This document shows, one piece after another, positions 28,601 through 42,400 of a DNA stretch of 64,000 nucleotides (position 1 is its first letter; every line of letters starts with the position of its first letter). The DNA comes from Lepidurus packardi. Taxonomy: Eukaryota > Arthropoda > Branchiopoda > Notostraca > Triopsidae. The notes below the pieces were generated by a model, which ran no database searches, was not told the origin of the DNA, and saw nothing but the letters and a program-made list of their open reading frames with translations. The stretch spans positions 1,240,001 through 1,304,000 of the forward strand of contig JAKZAN010000005.1 of NCBI GenBank assembly GCA_023053545.1. The letters are read 5' to 3'. A program made the position numbers and the translations under genes.

Positions 28601-31600
28601 CTACCAAAAAAAGATTTATCATACAAAATACAGTAGAAAATCTAGTTTCGAGTCATTCAATGCATTCGAACGTCGTAACTCTTAGACCAAAGTATTGCTA
28701 AAAGAATCCATCCCTATCTGACCAGGTGATGTTAGTTGCTGCCCTACGTCTTTGCTTTCGTCTTACGTACTGGATTAAAAGTACTGGAAAGTACTGGATT
28801 TTGGGTATTTTTTTTACAGGATTCACTGATAGTCACGTAGATAATATACATACGGAGAAAACCATCTTCACTATTTGGAAAAATCCCAATCTATTTTTCA
28901 CCTTTACGCTTCAAACGCAAAATTAGCGAATTTGGAAGCTGTCTTGCCCTACATGTGATTTGACCGTATCTTTCATGAAAAAAACAATAATATTGATAAA
29001 GTCAGAAAGCTATTTATAAAGTAATAAGTATACAAAAAGCTATCCGCTTGTCGTCGTGTGCGCAGCAGCAATGCGCGTTCATAAACATCCATGTAAAGCA
29101 CTGTGCGCCGCCTTGCGGTAGCTTTGGTGCAACCTGATTCAGAAACGAAGCGCAATGACCGATCCCTCGTGAAAAAAAGCAACCAACTCAGCAACCACGT
29201 CGCAGTTACAAAAACTGAAAAAATAAAAAGAGGAAAAAGACAAACCTGTTTCACTTCAATCTAGGAGCGCCGCACTCCGACGAAGTAAACAACTTCTTTT
29301 TTCTTTCGCTTCCTCTTTTTCAAAGTCTCGTTATCATAATTTTAATCAACCTTGGATGGCGTGGAAAAACGACGTCCCAGGTTGTTGGTTGGTTACGGCG
29401 AACGACATAAAGCGAAAGGATGCTGACAGTTCACCTTATGCATATGAGAATTATGCCTTAACTTCCTGATCATAACGTTCCATCCAGAACCATTCATTTG
29501 GCTATATTACGCTCAAAAAAGGGCAAGTACAGCCAGTTCACGTGCACTGGAAACCAGCCTTCGTTTCGACGTTCGAGCCACGCCGTGTTCACGTGCCGTT
29601 TGTGTGCTCGGCGTTAGTCAGGCGTCCAATAGAAAACCTCGGCACGTTTTAAAGCGAGCGTCGGGTCTGTTCACACCCCCCACATGCCTCCCCACTAGAA
29701 CACGCCCATGGACAATCTACACGTACTGAAGTAAAGGAGGATGAGACCGTTACCAAAACAAGAGTAGAATTGTCTAGTTTTCTTTTCTTGTTTTGGGTTA
29801 TGTGATGACCGCTCCTAATTATGGGTGGCTTGAGAGATTTTCCATGAGCTAGAACGCAACGGGAAAACTAGTGTGACTACTCAAAATAGGGCGATTCACG
29901 TTTCGAGCCTTTAAAAGCGATGCGCTCATGCCAGCCTCCTTAAAGAACGACGCAGAAGAAATGACTAGATAACATTAGGTCTATACTTTTCTAGACCCCG
30001 TCAAGTTGGGAAAGGCCTGAATGAAACCCCCCACTGACAATAAAAGTGCAATAATTGCGGATTTGGTTTGATTTTGTAACTATAGAATCTAATACCTGGC
30101 GAGAGGATGTACAGGGAAACGTAACGTGCCGACAAGTGTGGATCAATTAACCAAGGCCACTGGAAGGGACTTGCAATCCTCTAGCCTTCAAGAAATGCTT
30201 TACAAGAAATGGTTCAGCTCGCTCGCCATGACCTGCACGTCTCTCGCAGTAGGAAATGAAACGGTCGATACCGAACGGAACAGCGCAGGCTCCACCGAAC
30301 ATACCGAAACACATTGGCTGCGCCATGGGGCGAGATTTCTTAGTGTATTTAGTTTATTTACAGTTTTAAATAGCGGATTAGCACGCGATGCCCCAATACC
30401 CCACGAGCTTAAATGGAAGATGATCTAGACAATAAAACCGTGATCATTTTAATTGTATACCCTGTACAGCCTTCTAACGTTATGGCAGGTCATTTGGCTC
30501 ATCAGACACGTTTCATGCCATAACTCAGGTAAGTATTGGGTCTAGAGATAGATAATACAAAGTCTTTCGACAGTTCGGTGACTTGACAAAGGAAAACCGG
30601 AAACCCTGGAGGCCTCGAAGGCAGGCCAAGAAGACCATTTCTTTTGGTAATCTTACTGTTAGGTCATGTTTCAACCGCAGAAACACTCACATTCTTGAAT
30701 GGAAACATAGGATAAAGCTATCTTTGCTCCTCATCATGGTTTTTCTTCATCACACAAGCCACGAAAGGTTGTACATATTAATATTAACAATATTCAATAA
30801 GAATAACAATAATAATACATACTAATACAATTAATAAAGTGTTCATTATTGTTAATATTAACTGTACAATGTCCAAGCTTTTTTGCAGCGTACCTGAATA
30901 GAACCTAAATGCTTCTGAATAGGTGTGAAAACTTGGAATTCTTTTCAAAGTGCAGCTAAACCTCCAACGTATACTTGGGAGTCGATGTGCAAATCAAGCG
31001 GGCATACAGTTATAGATTCGAATACCCAAGGATACATCTTCTGTTGGCTATCCATTGACCCCTGAGGGCAACGCCAATCCGAAAAGGGGGATACAGGCTA
31101 CCGGTGTAAGAAATGGCGGGCTTTCAGGGATGAATAACCGAATTAACCAACCGAAGCTTTTTCTTTCGACCACGAATAATTCATGGTAGCGTGAGAGAAC
31201 TGGGAAACTTAAAAAAGAAAGCGACTGGGAAAGGTTAACTTAACCTAAAGAACTAGATTAGCAAGAATGTCTTTTACTTTTACTTACCTACAAAGAGCCG
31301 AAACGAAAGCAAAACAAACAAATAACGCGTATAACAAACGCCTCACTTGTCAACGTCACCAAGCGGCAACAAACTTTTTGGGGAGTAAAAACCTTGACGA
31401 AAACAAGAAGGGACATCACGCAAGGGTGGTTACATAACTATTTGCTAGAAATGTAAGCCGCGACATCTAGCGAAAGCTTAAAACATTCTATGTCAGGGAG
31501 AAACAATTGCCTAGATTGTCGTCTACAATCGCAGAAAATAGCATTGCAGGCAGTCGAACGGAACGGTAAATATCAGAAGAAATGTGCTACCATCCGTTTC

Positions 31601-31889
31601 CCTGGAAGCTGAGAATCGGCATGGGTGTTGTGGTCCGCGCGAGTTTATATGCCTTCATAATAATATCAAGTGCTAAATCGTCCGAATAGTTCCAAACTAG
31701 TTCTAAATTTCCCGCCGTTTGACATCCTCGTAGTTCGAACCCAAGGATCGCTTTCTAGCCTGCCATTCTTTCCTGCGCTTCAGCGTTCATACGATTTTGG
31801 AGCGTTCATACGATTCTGAAGGCTTGCTTCAACTTGTTTTAGCGCGTGTTTTGGTTTAGCATCCAAAAGCGAGCATTTAGTGCATAATC
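25627..31889. other. Intergenic region upstream of MDR gene and SmF
   Basis: About 6.3 kb without a supported gene. It includes a TTAGG-bearing element at 25706-26034, immediately upstream of the MDR coding region. A GC-richer stretch around 26860-27190 may contain a promoter. Frames at 26625-26984, 30126-30428 and 30583-30825 are open but show no domain, signal or splice pattern. No tRNA or other RNA gene was recognised. Confidence 0.5.
25706..26034. mobile_element. TTAGG-bearing small element, copy 2
   Basis: A 329-bp element bounded by CAACAGGTTCTCC and GGAGAATGTGTTG. It shares with the other copies the CCAGTTTCGGA start, GCAAAACGTTCTCCGGAAAA, ACAAACGGGTGGCACTCG and TTTGACTCCACTAGG blocks. 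The TTAGG stretch has decayed (GAGGTTTGGGCTAGGTTCGGC). Flanking 8-mers TATTCACT and TCTTCACG agree at six positions, consistent with a decayed target duplication. It sits about 95 bp upstream of the start codon of the minus-strand MDR gene, in or next to its leader intron. Confidence 0.82.
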
Positions 31890-32273
31890 ATGGCTGTACG
31901 TACCTATCCAATGTCTAAATGAAACACCATTTTGATAACAAGTCTATTTATTCCAGGCTGGTATGCCCATTAACCCGAAACCATTCCTCAATGCGTTAAC
32001 CGGGAAAGCTATCCTGGTAAAACTCAAATGGGGCCATGAATACAAAGGTTACTTGGTTTCCGTGGATGGGTACATGAACCTTCAGGTGACTCATTTCATA
32101 TGGCACAGATTCTCATTTGATGACTTTTATTTCCTTCATAGTTGGCCAACACCGAAGAGTACATTGATGGAGCGTGCACTGGCAACTTGGGAGAAGTTCT
32201 TATTAGATGTAACAACGTTCTATATATCCGAGGTGTCGAGGAGGACGACGAAGAAGGAGAAATGAAAGAGTAA
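31890..32273 (+). CDS. SNRPF: Spliceosomal Sm protein F
   Basis: Three exons (31890-31895, 31957-32085, 32142-32273) give an 88-residue protein. The first coding exon contains only Met-Ala, supported by a GTACGT donor and by the following [12 protein letters not shown], the typical animal SmF start. Sm1 ([21 protein letters not shown]) and Sm2 ([14 protein letters not shown]) motifs are complete and an acidic tail ([11 protein letters not shown]) ends the protein. SmF is one of seven Sm proteins that form the ring on U1, U2, U4 and U5 snRNAs. The length matches the family. Confidence 0.97.
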
Positions 32274-33482
32274 AATTGTATTTCTTGTCTTAAAACTGCT
32301 CCATACATGCCACCAAACAAACAAGAAAACCGTATGGGTAAAATGGGCTTCTTTTAACTCGCTTTAATTTAGTCCAAGCCGCCTTTACATCCAAGCTACG
32401 TTGTAGGACCCTATTTGCTCTATTCACACACGTAAGTCATGAAGTGTATTTGGCGCTTTACAAGAAAATGTCACCAAGTATGACGATGGGAAAAATGGAA
32501 TGGTCAAGTCGATTGCGACCTCTCGCGAGCCACTTGCGTACAAAACTTTGTGTCATTCGATTGCCATTTGCAAAGAACCCCACCCACTTCGTTATCGGGA
32601 GAGGGGCGAAAATCAAAGTTAGCCATGGGTTCTCTACGCTTTTTACATAATTTCTGCTCGAAGAGAAACAAGAAAACAAATCAACAAGGATCTGCCACAA
32701 AAGCCCAAATCCGACGACAAACAAGAAAAGGACTAAAAACAAAAACAATTTCAAGTAAACCAGGCGATTTCTGATCTGTTGATAGCTTGTTTCGGTGTTA
32801 ACAAATCAAACCAAATAAGTTACGAATGGAACCGAAAAAACCCCACTCTGCATCACGAGATGTGTTGGAAAGGAAGCTTTCAAGTAGATGGGGGGTTTTT
32901 AGCAAAAAAAAAATGACCCTCTTCGGTATTTTTTTCCTGTTCTTTTCATCACGTTCGAAAGGGAAAAACAAACATCCAATTGATAGTTCTGGCTGGAAAA
33001 AAAGCAACAATTTCAGCTTTTCAGATGTTATACAGACTTGAATAAGCGCTTCGACGGTATATAACCCAAAAAAAGGAAAAGCGAACCCCCCTGATTTAGA
33101 TTTTTTGTTTTTTTTTGTTTACGAAAAATCCGGGTAGGGATTGCAGGTGAGGTCAGAAAAGGGCAATGAAAAGTTGTTGGTCACACTATCTTTGCACAAT
33201 TGACAGTAATAGCCCAACTCTTCTTGGTTGCGCCGAGTGGATAAAAACCAACCAAACGGGGGAAACCATTTTTCTCTTTTTCTTAACCCAAGAAAACCAA
33301 CATAACTCATATCATCCTTTTTGCCGTCTTGACAACACACGTGTTTAACAAGTTCGCAACATTCTGCCAGTCAATTTCCCCTTTCCACGGAGTTTCTTCC
33401 GTAATGTTTTGGCGCTGATTTCTTCTTTCCCAAGCCCTGCGAGGGGAGTAGAAGAGGGGGATGGGGAGGCCTAGAGAGTGAC
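32274..33482. other. Convergent spacer between SmF and iRhom 3' ends
   Basis: It contains the 3' UTRs of both convergent genes. I see A/T homopolymer runs and no credible coding region or known repeat. Confidence 0.5.
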
Positions 33483-36400
33483 TCAAAGCACTTCACGCTT
33501 GTTCAAGTGAATGTTTTGCTCCGCACAAAAGTCCTGCATGAGTGGGATGCAGTTGAAATACGAGAGCACACTGAGCACATTCGGATCCTGCAACGGTTTG
33601 ACATAGAGCAAGATGACGAGTCCCACGAACATGACCACAAAGCCGAGGAGGCATACGCCTATGAGGATGAGTTTCCGTCTGCGGTCGTACGCTCCGAAGC
33701 TGACGAAGGGCAAAAGGGCGTACGACAATAAACCGCCCGATAAAAAGCCAAATAAATGAGCGAAATTGTCCACCCACGGCAATAGTCCCAGGAGAAAGAG
33801 TAGGCCGAGAGTGACGAGAAGTTTTCCCAAGGCCCACCAAGGCTGCTTCAACATTGGCCACGAATGAAGCACTTCCACACAGAGACAGGCAAACAAACCG
33901 AACTGCGCTCCAGCCGGACCCACCTACATGAACCAACCAAAACAATAGGTTTAGTAGTTGATAACAATACGAGTTTTCACCTCGGCTCGGTATGGCACGA
34001 AAATGGCCGACGCCAAGTTGCCAGTCACCCCGGCAAAAATGTAAATTGCTCCTAAGCGAAGAGGGCCCAGTAATCGCTCCAAATCCCGCATAAGAAACAT
34101 CTGCACCAGCACGGTCACAGTCAGATGCACGAGCCTTTTTGAAAAAGGGGAAATAGATCATTAGAATGAGCCCAAACTAATCGTTCTCGTTTTCTTTCTT
34201 TCAAAACAGGACCTAACTCTTCAAACGTTCATTTATAATGCTAGAAAGCGGGTTTTAATGAGCAGCGTGTCATTCAGAAGTACCCATAGTTAACTTTCTT
34301 TGAATATTTCGACAAGCATACATCCGAAGGTAGAAATCTTACAAGGAAGACATGCCCATTCTTGAAAGGGCCGCAAAGATGAACTTCCAGTTTCAGAACC
34401 CGGGGTGAAAATGACACCGGATCTGTCATAGTGTTGCAAAACGTTCTCCCGACAAGAAGAATGACAAACAGGTGTCAATCGAGTTGAAAACTGAAAATTT
34501 GGTAGCTGGATTGGAAATGAATTAGCTTAGGTTAGTTTAGCCTACATTATGTTAACGGTTCCCATCAACTTGCGTTGATACGAATCGTTAAAACGTGCAC
34601 TGTTTTTCACTCTCCTAGCTGAAAAAAGAAAAATACATCGTCACAGGCAAGAAGGTAACGCCATAACAGGACCAGGCGCTTTATCACACATTTTCAGCCA
34701 AGACACATGGCTTATATCATCGCAAGTTAATTACTTAAGATGTGCCTACAAATGGAGTAAACGATTTTAAACCATTAGCTAAAGTAATCAGAAGATGAAA
34801 CAGTATGCCTAATTGGAACTGAATAGTGATAGCCATGCGTCTAACCTTGTCGTCACTCGCATAACGCTAAAACTAATTCGCGTAGCTAAAGGCTGATATT
34901 TCAAAATTTGCTTACGAACCAGGCAGTGCACAGAAAGCTTCAGCGTAACTGCACCAATTGGACTATCTTTTTATTTTAATAGGTTAATATTATTATTTGA
35001 TATACACTGCTTGGTGCCTAATCAGGACCTACTTTAATAATCTACTAGCACATACTGTTAAATCTTAGTCTTCCTTTCAACTGTCGGATCTTAAAAGGCT
35101 TTCTTATTATTATTGTTATTTTTTCAGTTTTTTTTACCCAGCATGGAGAAACAGGGAGGTCCATAACCTGTAGAACTGGTCGGGCACTTCAGGGTTATAG
35201 AACGGGATCATTCCGCAGACGCTGTTCATACACGACACCTACAAACGTGGAAAAAACAAGAGACTTGTAAAAAGTACTCGCCTGCGTACAGTTTCTAAAG
35301 AACAAGCTACGCAATGTAATGGGGTTATTTTTTGGGGAGGAGGGGCGTGTTATCAATACGTATTAGTCTATGCGAAAGTGTGTAACCTGTGAGCACAAGG
35401 ATGCCTCTTCATGGAAATGGCCCCGGACAAAGCTGCAATACTCTTGGGTGGCAATTCGACATTCTCCATGGATGCCTAGGCAACAAGGGTGACCAATGAC
35501 TTCGCACACCATGTGCTCTGCTGCTTGCCCTACTCCTGCTGCCACACGTTTGCGACATTTGGGCCACTTGGTGATATCATCCGGCCATTCATAAGGCGCA
35601 ATGGAAGCCGGTTCTTTGCAAAAGCTAACAAATCCAATCAATATGGTTTTCAGAACATTTCCAGATGAGTTAAAGATCAAAAGAAGTTGGAATTCGAGAT
35701 CTGTTTTACTTGGGGTCTTGGCCACACACGGAGCCTGATATGCGTCCCCCCGGACCTGCTTGAACGGGTGTCCATTTCTTCCAGGTCGAGGTTAGATCCT
35801 GTCAAAATACGTCAAAAAAGAACAACAATGTACACCGAAATGTTCGCATGGCTAGGCCGAAACCTGCCCATAACTGCAACCCAAAACTAAAATGGGAAAA
35901 CAACGACGACCATATACCACCGAAACGGAAAGAAGTGAAGTAGCTTAAGAAAAAACAGAAATCATTTTAACGTACGACATTCCTCGGCGAACCCGAAGAA
36001 AAAGTACAAAGCTTTCAGCCAAGACACAAGCATTAGAACACTCCAAGCGATCAGCTGACCACCAAGCAAGAAAAGTAACAAAAACTTGCGATTTATATAT
36101 ATGGGAAATTGACCAGGAGATTACCCCCCCTCCTCCTTTACTCCCAGACTAGACGCAAAAAATGACTTTTTTTCAAAGGATCAAGCACACAAACGAGCAC
36201 AAAACTAAGCCCAAACTCCAAGAAAAGAAAAAAAAGCCAAGCAGCACCACAGTGCTTGAATCCTACTAACCGCCCACAATAGTCATAAAAGAAAACACTC
36301 ATTGCAGTTGGATTGTGGTTGTGCCAATGAAAGTGACCCTTACCGACTCAGCCCGTCCCCGCAGCGCGTGAGGCGACAAAGGAATCACAGACTATGCATT

Positions 36401-39400
36401 AATATAGACAATTCGAGAGGCTCGTTCGCACAATGAAACAATTGAACGTCTCTCATCAAGAATTTCAACTAACCCTTCCTTTTTTTAACTCCTATTTGAT
36501 ACTATTTGCTTTTTGACAAACAGATAACCTCAGCAAAATGTATCAAATCTATATCCATAAAATCACTACATCTTGAAAGGTAAATTACCCCAAAGACTCT
36601 AGACACCAAACAAAAAAGACTCCAACTCACCGAGCACTGTTGGCGGGACGCTTGCACACAGCCCGAATTGTCGTTTCGTATGCAGCAGGCCGTATTTCTT
36701 TCTTTGGCTCGCACCGTTTCAATTTCCGCATGAATCCGGTCATCCCTTCGCATACACGGTGCGTATTTGGCTCCCAAATGGATCAAATCCGCCTACAAAA
36801 CCACTCAGATTACATCACTTACCAACCAAAAGTCTTGCAGCCGGCAATTCAAACTGAATCTGGAATATTTACCGGTCTCGGACCCAGCCAGAAGTTGGAA
36901 GGCTCATAGTAGTCGACTTGCTGAAGCGACAAACTCGTAACCAAGACCTAATCGGGACAAAAAAGTCAAACAATTTAACCCTCAGCCCAAGTTTAAGCCA
37001 GGGAATATTCCGCAGGCCGATGTGGGTAGTTTTAGTCTTCTTACCAATCCTGATCTCCGTGACAACCCAATCCCCACGGACCCGAACCCGTAACAGGCCA
37101 ACGCGAAAATCATGATCAGGACTTGCACGGTGGTGGCCCAGTACGTAAAATACGGTCGATGGTCTTCGAATAGGTTCGGCTGATCTCTTTTCATATCCTT
37201 ATGATCCCCAAACGACCGTCGGAAAGACGCTCTGGGAAAAAAGAAAACACCCTGTTCTTCGTTCCACGCAATGTACCCGAAACAACTTACTGGACAAATC
37301 TTCTCACTAAACCCATGCCGTATTCCCGCCGATGAATAGCCTCAGCTGCCCGACCTGAATCCAAGGCATTGGAAAACACCCCCGATCCTCTTGTTTCCAG
37401 AAACTGTACATGGCTAGTGGCTCTTCTTGTCCTACCAGGCCTAAAACGAACCAAAAGCCACACCATTAGAAAACCAAAGCTAGCAAATGAATAAATTTTG
37501 GCCTGTTCTTCCTGAGCAAAACGTACTTGCTTTGATAGGGAGGAACTCTTGGTGATCGAACGTCCTGGGGTCGAACATCTGTTTGATCCTCGCCCCCCGC
37601 CTCGTCAAAGAAACGCTACATAAGAAAGAAAGTTAATAAAATCAACTAAAAAAATCGATCCAACTCCTAGACAGCCTGTGTGTCCTAGGAACCGTCTTGT
37701 AAGCGAAACTTTGCGTAGTTTAACTTGTTCCCAACTTACTTCTTCTTCCAGAGGCTTGGTCAAAAGTGAGCCTTCTGTATTTAGCACCGGACCACTGGGC
37801 TCTTCGTGGAACACAGAATCCGAGGGTAACGTTAAAGTGTTTCTAGACAAGGGAATGCTCGACTCCGCCGCATGAGTGCCTAGGCCGCTTTTCTTCCACC
37901 GTGACAACACCTTGGATAGTTTGGATTAAAGACATGAAAATCAAAATCAAAAATATACGATTTTGTGGATTCATTTAGTTATTTGAATTTTATCGTGTGT
38001 ATTAGTTCTTGTTTATTTTTTTTATTCAAATTTAAAAAGAAAGAAAAAAGATGGGGTTACCGAAGCCACGTAAGATAAACCATCCCATGTCAATTTGGCG
38101 ACCGATTCGCGCTCAAAAGGCTCAGAAGGCGTGGCAGGTAATTTGCTAGGTAAGTCCAGGCCCCCATCCAAGGCATCACCCCAATTGTGAGCGATTGGCG
38201 CCGTCGTTGTGGGCTCGTCCTCTTCATCTTTGAGCTGTCCATAACGTCTTAAGGCCATTCTTTTGCGTCTGTCGAACCAACGGTCTTGCAAATCTCGTTC
38301 AGACTCCTCGTCGACTCCGAAAAAAATGGCCGTCCTCTTCTTCCAGTACCTAGGATTGAGATACCGAGTTAGCATGGGTCATATCTACATGAATTTTATC
38401 TTAAAGCAACAAGACTGATTTTTCTTGTTTTCCCGATCTGCTTCGGCCGTTTACTTCGCAGAGAACGAAGGGTAACCAAGAAGGAAAAACGTCGTCCAAA
38501 ACAAAACATTCGCGAGTGACGGCGAAAGTTCAAGCCGGACTTGCTGCTCCGATCCCGGTTTACGTCCGTCAACCGTTGTGCATTTCATTATTGCGTCCTT
38601 TCGCTCGTGGCCCAGAGAGGCACAAGTAGCGGCCAGTAGACCCCGCCTCTCCTCTTGGTTACTCTTCCGTTAGCCTTGTTCTTGTTTGACGGGACCGTAC
38701 AATAAGCCACTCTAATATAAGCAAAAGTAAAGGCTCTTTACTCTTTGACAGCTTCCGTTCTGGAAAGAGATGGACCAGCAGCGGCTCTTCCTTCCGGTTG
38801 CGAGGCAGACATTCTGACGGGTCGCGACGACAATGAAGCATTCCCCCGAAGCACGGGTCCAGTGACAGACCGTTGCAAGTCTTGCGCACGTCGGGGAGAT
38901 CCTCCTCCAGCTGTCAACGTCCCACTACCCACAGCAGGTCTGGAAGATGAGGCGTTCGTGCTGGCGGACATGGTCGATCCGGACGCCCCAGAATCCAGCA
39001 ATTTGAATCTGAAATGGCACACACAGAGTTGCAATCATAGCAAAGCAACAAAAGAAAATCTTCTTAGGGCCGACTCTATCGCTTTTTACGGTTAACTTCC
39101 AAATCTGTTGGCCCGGAACAACGGCAATACAAACAACGGGCCTTTTTAACCTGTTGCCTATTTTTCCAAAAACTAAACAAAAATAAAACCATAGCTACAG
39201 TTATAGACTCGCTTACCACCTAGCGACGTCATATATTAGGAAATTCCGGCACAAGTGGAAACTAGATAACAGGCAAACCTAGACTTTCTGATTTGTTACT
39301 ATTTTGCTATTCTTCTTGAGGTCTTCTACACCCAAGTTCTTGTTCCAATCCAATCCTAATTGTGAATTAATCTATAAAATAAATACTAGAAAGACTATAG

Positions 39401-42400
39401 GAATACCAAGCAGAATGTGATCTGATACCTCGGAAGTGGGAGTCTGCTGTACAATTTTTCAGGACATAATAAATGTACTGAATATGTCGCATGTCAATGT
39501 CAAACCAATAACGCCATGTCAATACAAACAAGTTTATGCAGCGCTGCCAATTATTTTATGATTTATCAATTTCTCATCTTGCGTGTCTCGCATATAATAA
39601 AAAAAATCATTAACGATAATACAACATGAATGCCTTGTTAGAAATTCTTCAAACTCTATTTACGCAAGCTGAGCTAATGGTTGTCTGTATACAGCGGTTC
39701 CTGGAGATGTCAAGAAATAATGAGTAATACATTAGCAATAGGCAAATGAAGTTTGCAACTATGAGAAATATATTACCTAAAAATATGTCTTCTGGTTGTG
39801 CACTAGTAACTAAAATACTAGCCCACTAGTTCCCGCGTTTTGGAAAGGCTAACAAACAAACCCGCTTTCTGATTGGACGGGTATCTTTTACGGGTTCCTT
39901 TTTGTCCTAGCATTATCTATCAGTTAATTTATCGTTATCTTGATCGTTATTATACTCCTGATTCTGATTTTACCTTTGGGCTTTACTCGATCCAACGTCA
40001 CTACCATTGTACTTTATTCCGTAATCCTAGCAAAACGAATGAAATTTCCTGTCAATTTTGTATAATAGATTGCAAATGTCAATTTGCCTCCTTTTTATCA
40101 TTCCTTTGGCAGCCTACCTTTCTATCCCATTTTCTTTTTTTAATTTAAATTTAAGAAGGGAACTTCCCAAAGGTTTTTAAGACGCAATAAAACGTTCCAA
40201 GGAAAACACTTGGCTAAGGAAAGGCAAAAACTGTCAAAACAATTCGGCCACCACGTTTCCTACCTGCTAGCTGTGCGTGGGCTGGACTCTAGGGGAGTTA
40301 CACGCGTGGGCATACGATAGCCGTTATCATCGCTCGGATGGGCCCCGCCTCCCACTGTTGCTGGTGCGGATCTGCTGTTGTTTTTGGCACCGCCGCCGAG
40401 ACTCAACCCAGCCATATTAGCCGGTCCATTCATGGCCCCCAGAAGATTAGAGCCCACCTGCTGCTGTCCATGATGCGACGACAAAGTCGGGTTATAGAAA
40501 TGCACATCCGTTCGGTGATGAGGTCCCCCGCCGCAGACGCCACACATTAATCCCTGGTTGGAGGCGCACGTCGGCGATCCGCACAACTGACAAGGCGTTA
40601 AGGTTGAGGCACCGGTCGCTGACGACGTAGCCCCCAAGTAACACAAGTTCAAAGCTCCTGAACTAGGGTGGTACGCCGTGTTGTTGCCCCCCATTGACGC
40701 TGCATTGAAGGGCTGGGCTGCTGACTGCTGCTGGGCCGCCGAGGTGGTGTTATTTAGCCCGCTTTGACTGACACGGGTGTGACTGTTGTAGTTGCTCGTC
40801 AGGGGGCTGTAGTCTGTACTACTCTGGGAACTGAGGCTTTTCAAGGGTGCGTAGGTATATTCCGACGAGGAGCTACTGGAGCTGCTCAGCGCGGTCGTGG
40901 ATTGTTGCTGCTGTTGTTGTTGCTGCAGCGGAGCTGTTCCGAGGTTATTAGGCACACTGGATCGCAAGTAAGGGTCCGATGATCGGGCAACATTATAGCG
41001 TCGTTCATCTGAAGCAATAAAGGGACGAAAAGGCGAAGCGCTGGTACTAGCATTCACATGGCTTCTGTTGCCGCTACTTTGGGTATGGGCCGGAGCAGGT
41101 TGGGGGGGCAAAGAGCGCGCTTCACGTTCACGTTCATGATCACGTTCGCGATCGCGGTCCCGGAGTGGGATTGAATCGGGTCGCAATCGATTGTCCAGGC
41201 CTGCAGCAGGATTGGGATTGGAATTGAGCGGTCGCTTGCTGGCTACAGCCATCTCCATCCGCACTAGCACGGCATAATCCTCCGGTCGAAGTGCTCCTGC
41301 ACGCAACAGTCGGTCCAACACGGATAATGAATCCAGTCGTTGTCGTCGATGGATGGGCCGGAGTGTCGCTACTCCCGATTGCCTGTTTTAAAAAGCCAAC
41401 AAAGTACACAATTAGTTTCTGTTTTTCCTTCTTCTTTTCCCTCTTATTGCCTACTCTTCCTCTTTCGGATCCATGGTTGTGGGGGGTCCAAATTTATTAG
41501 GTTTCAACAAAAAACGTCCACCAGACTTCGGGATAAACGAGAAAATCTATGCGCTAGAAAGGAAATTAACGCTCTGTGTAAGACACGAGCCAGGACGTAT
41601 AACAACAATGAAATGCAGTGGATCAGGAACTGTCTGCCGTGCGTCTTTGTACTTAACTTCCTGCCTAATCCGAGACCTGCCTGGTGAAGACTTGTCACCA
41701 GGCTTGTAGGTCAACAGAAACCTGGTTAACTTATGCGTTCACCCCTCTTTGATTTCTACCACCACGGAACAATACCAAGGAACTAAACCATACACTACAC
41801 TTTTTCCCCTATCCACTACTATTTACCACTGATGTAAAGTAAAACACACTGAACTTGAGCGTGGACCATCACGCGACAACAATGACTAACGCAGCCAAGG
41901 GAACGAGCTTTTCGAACGACAGACGCTTATTGGCGATGCCACGCCAAGCCACCAACAATGAAATTCTCTCGGTTTCAGCACGAAACAACGCGAGCTAAAA
42001 AGCAAACTGTAAGCCTTTTACCATTGGCGTTGAGAAAAAGAAAAAAAAACATGGCGAAATGAAGAGGAGGGAAGAATGAAAAGTTTTCCTCAACGGTTCT
42101 AGGACCGAGTGTTGCACGGCACCAATTTTTTTTCTATACAATGTATCCCTCACCGCGAAGAAATGCTAAGGTAATTGCGTACAGAAACTAGTTCTTTAAT
42201 GTGGCTTGCTTCGCCGCTTAATAGAATTAACCACCAAAAGCTGATAAAGTTACTACCTTATGAGTTCGTTGTTTTGTTTACAGCTTGCCAAGGTACTACA
42301 CGTACATGTACCTTTTTACACATGAGCAGTAACCCCAAACACATAGACGCAATTTCCGGTATGGTTCTAATTTAATTGCGCAACATCTTGGCTTGGCCTT

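Noticed and set aside
30126-30428. A 100-codon frame with an internal hydrophobic stretch
   Set aside because: No domain, no splice support and no upstream signal; neighbouring sequence is AT-rich intergenic.
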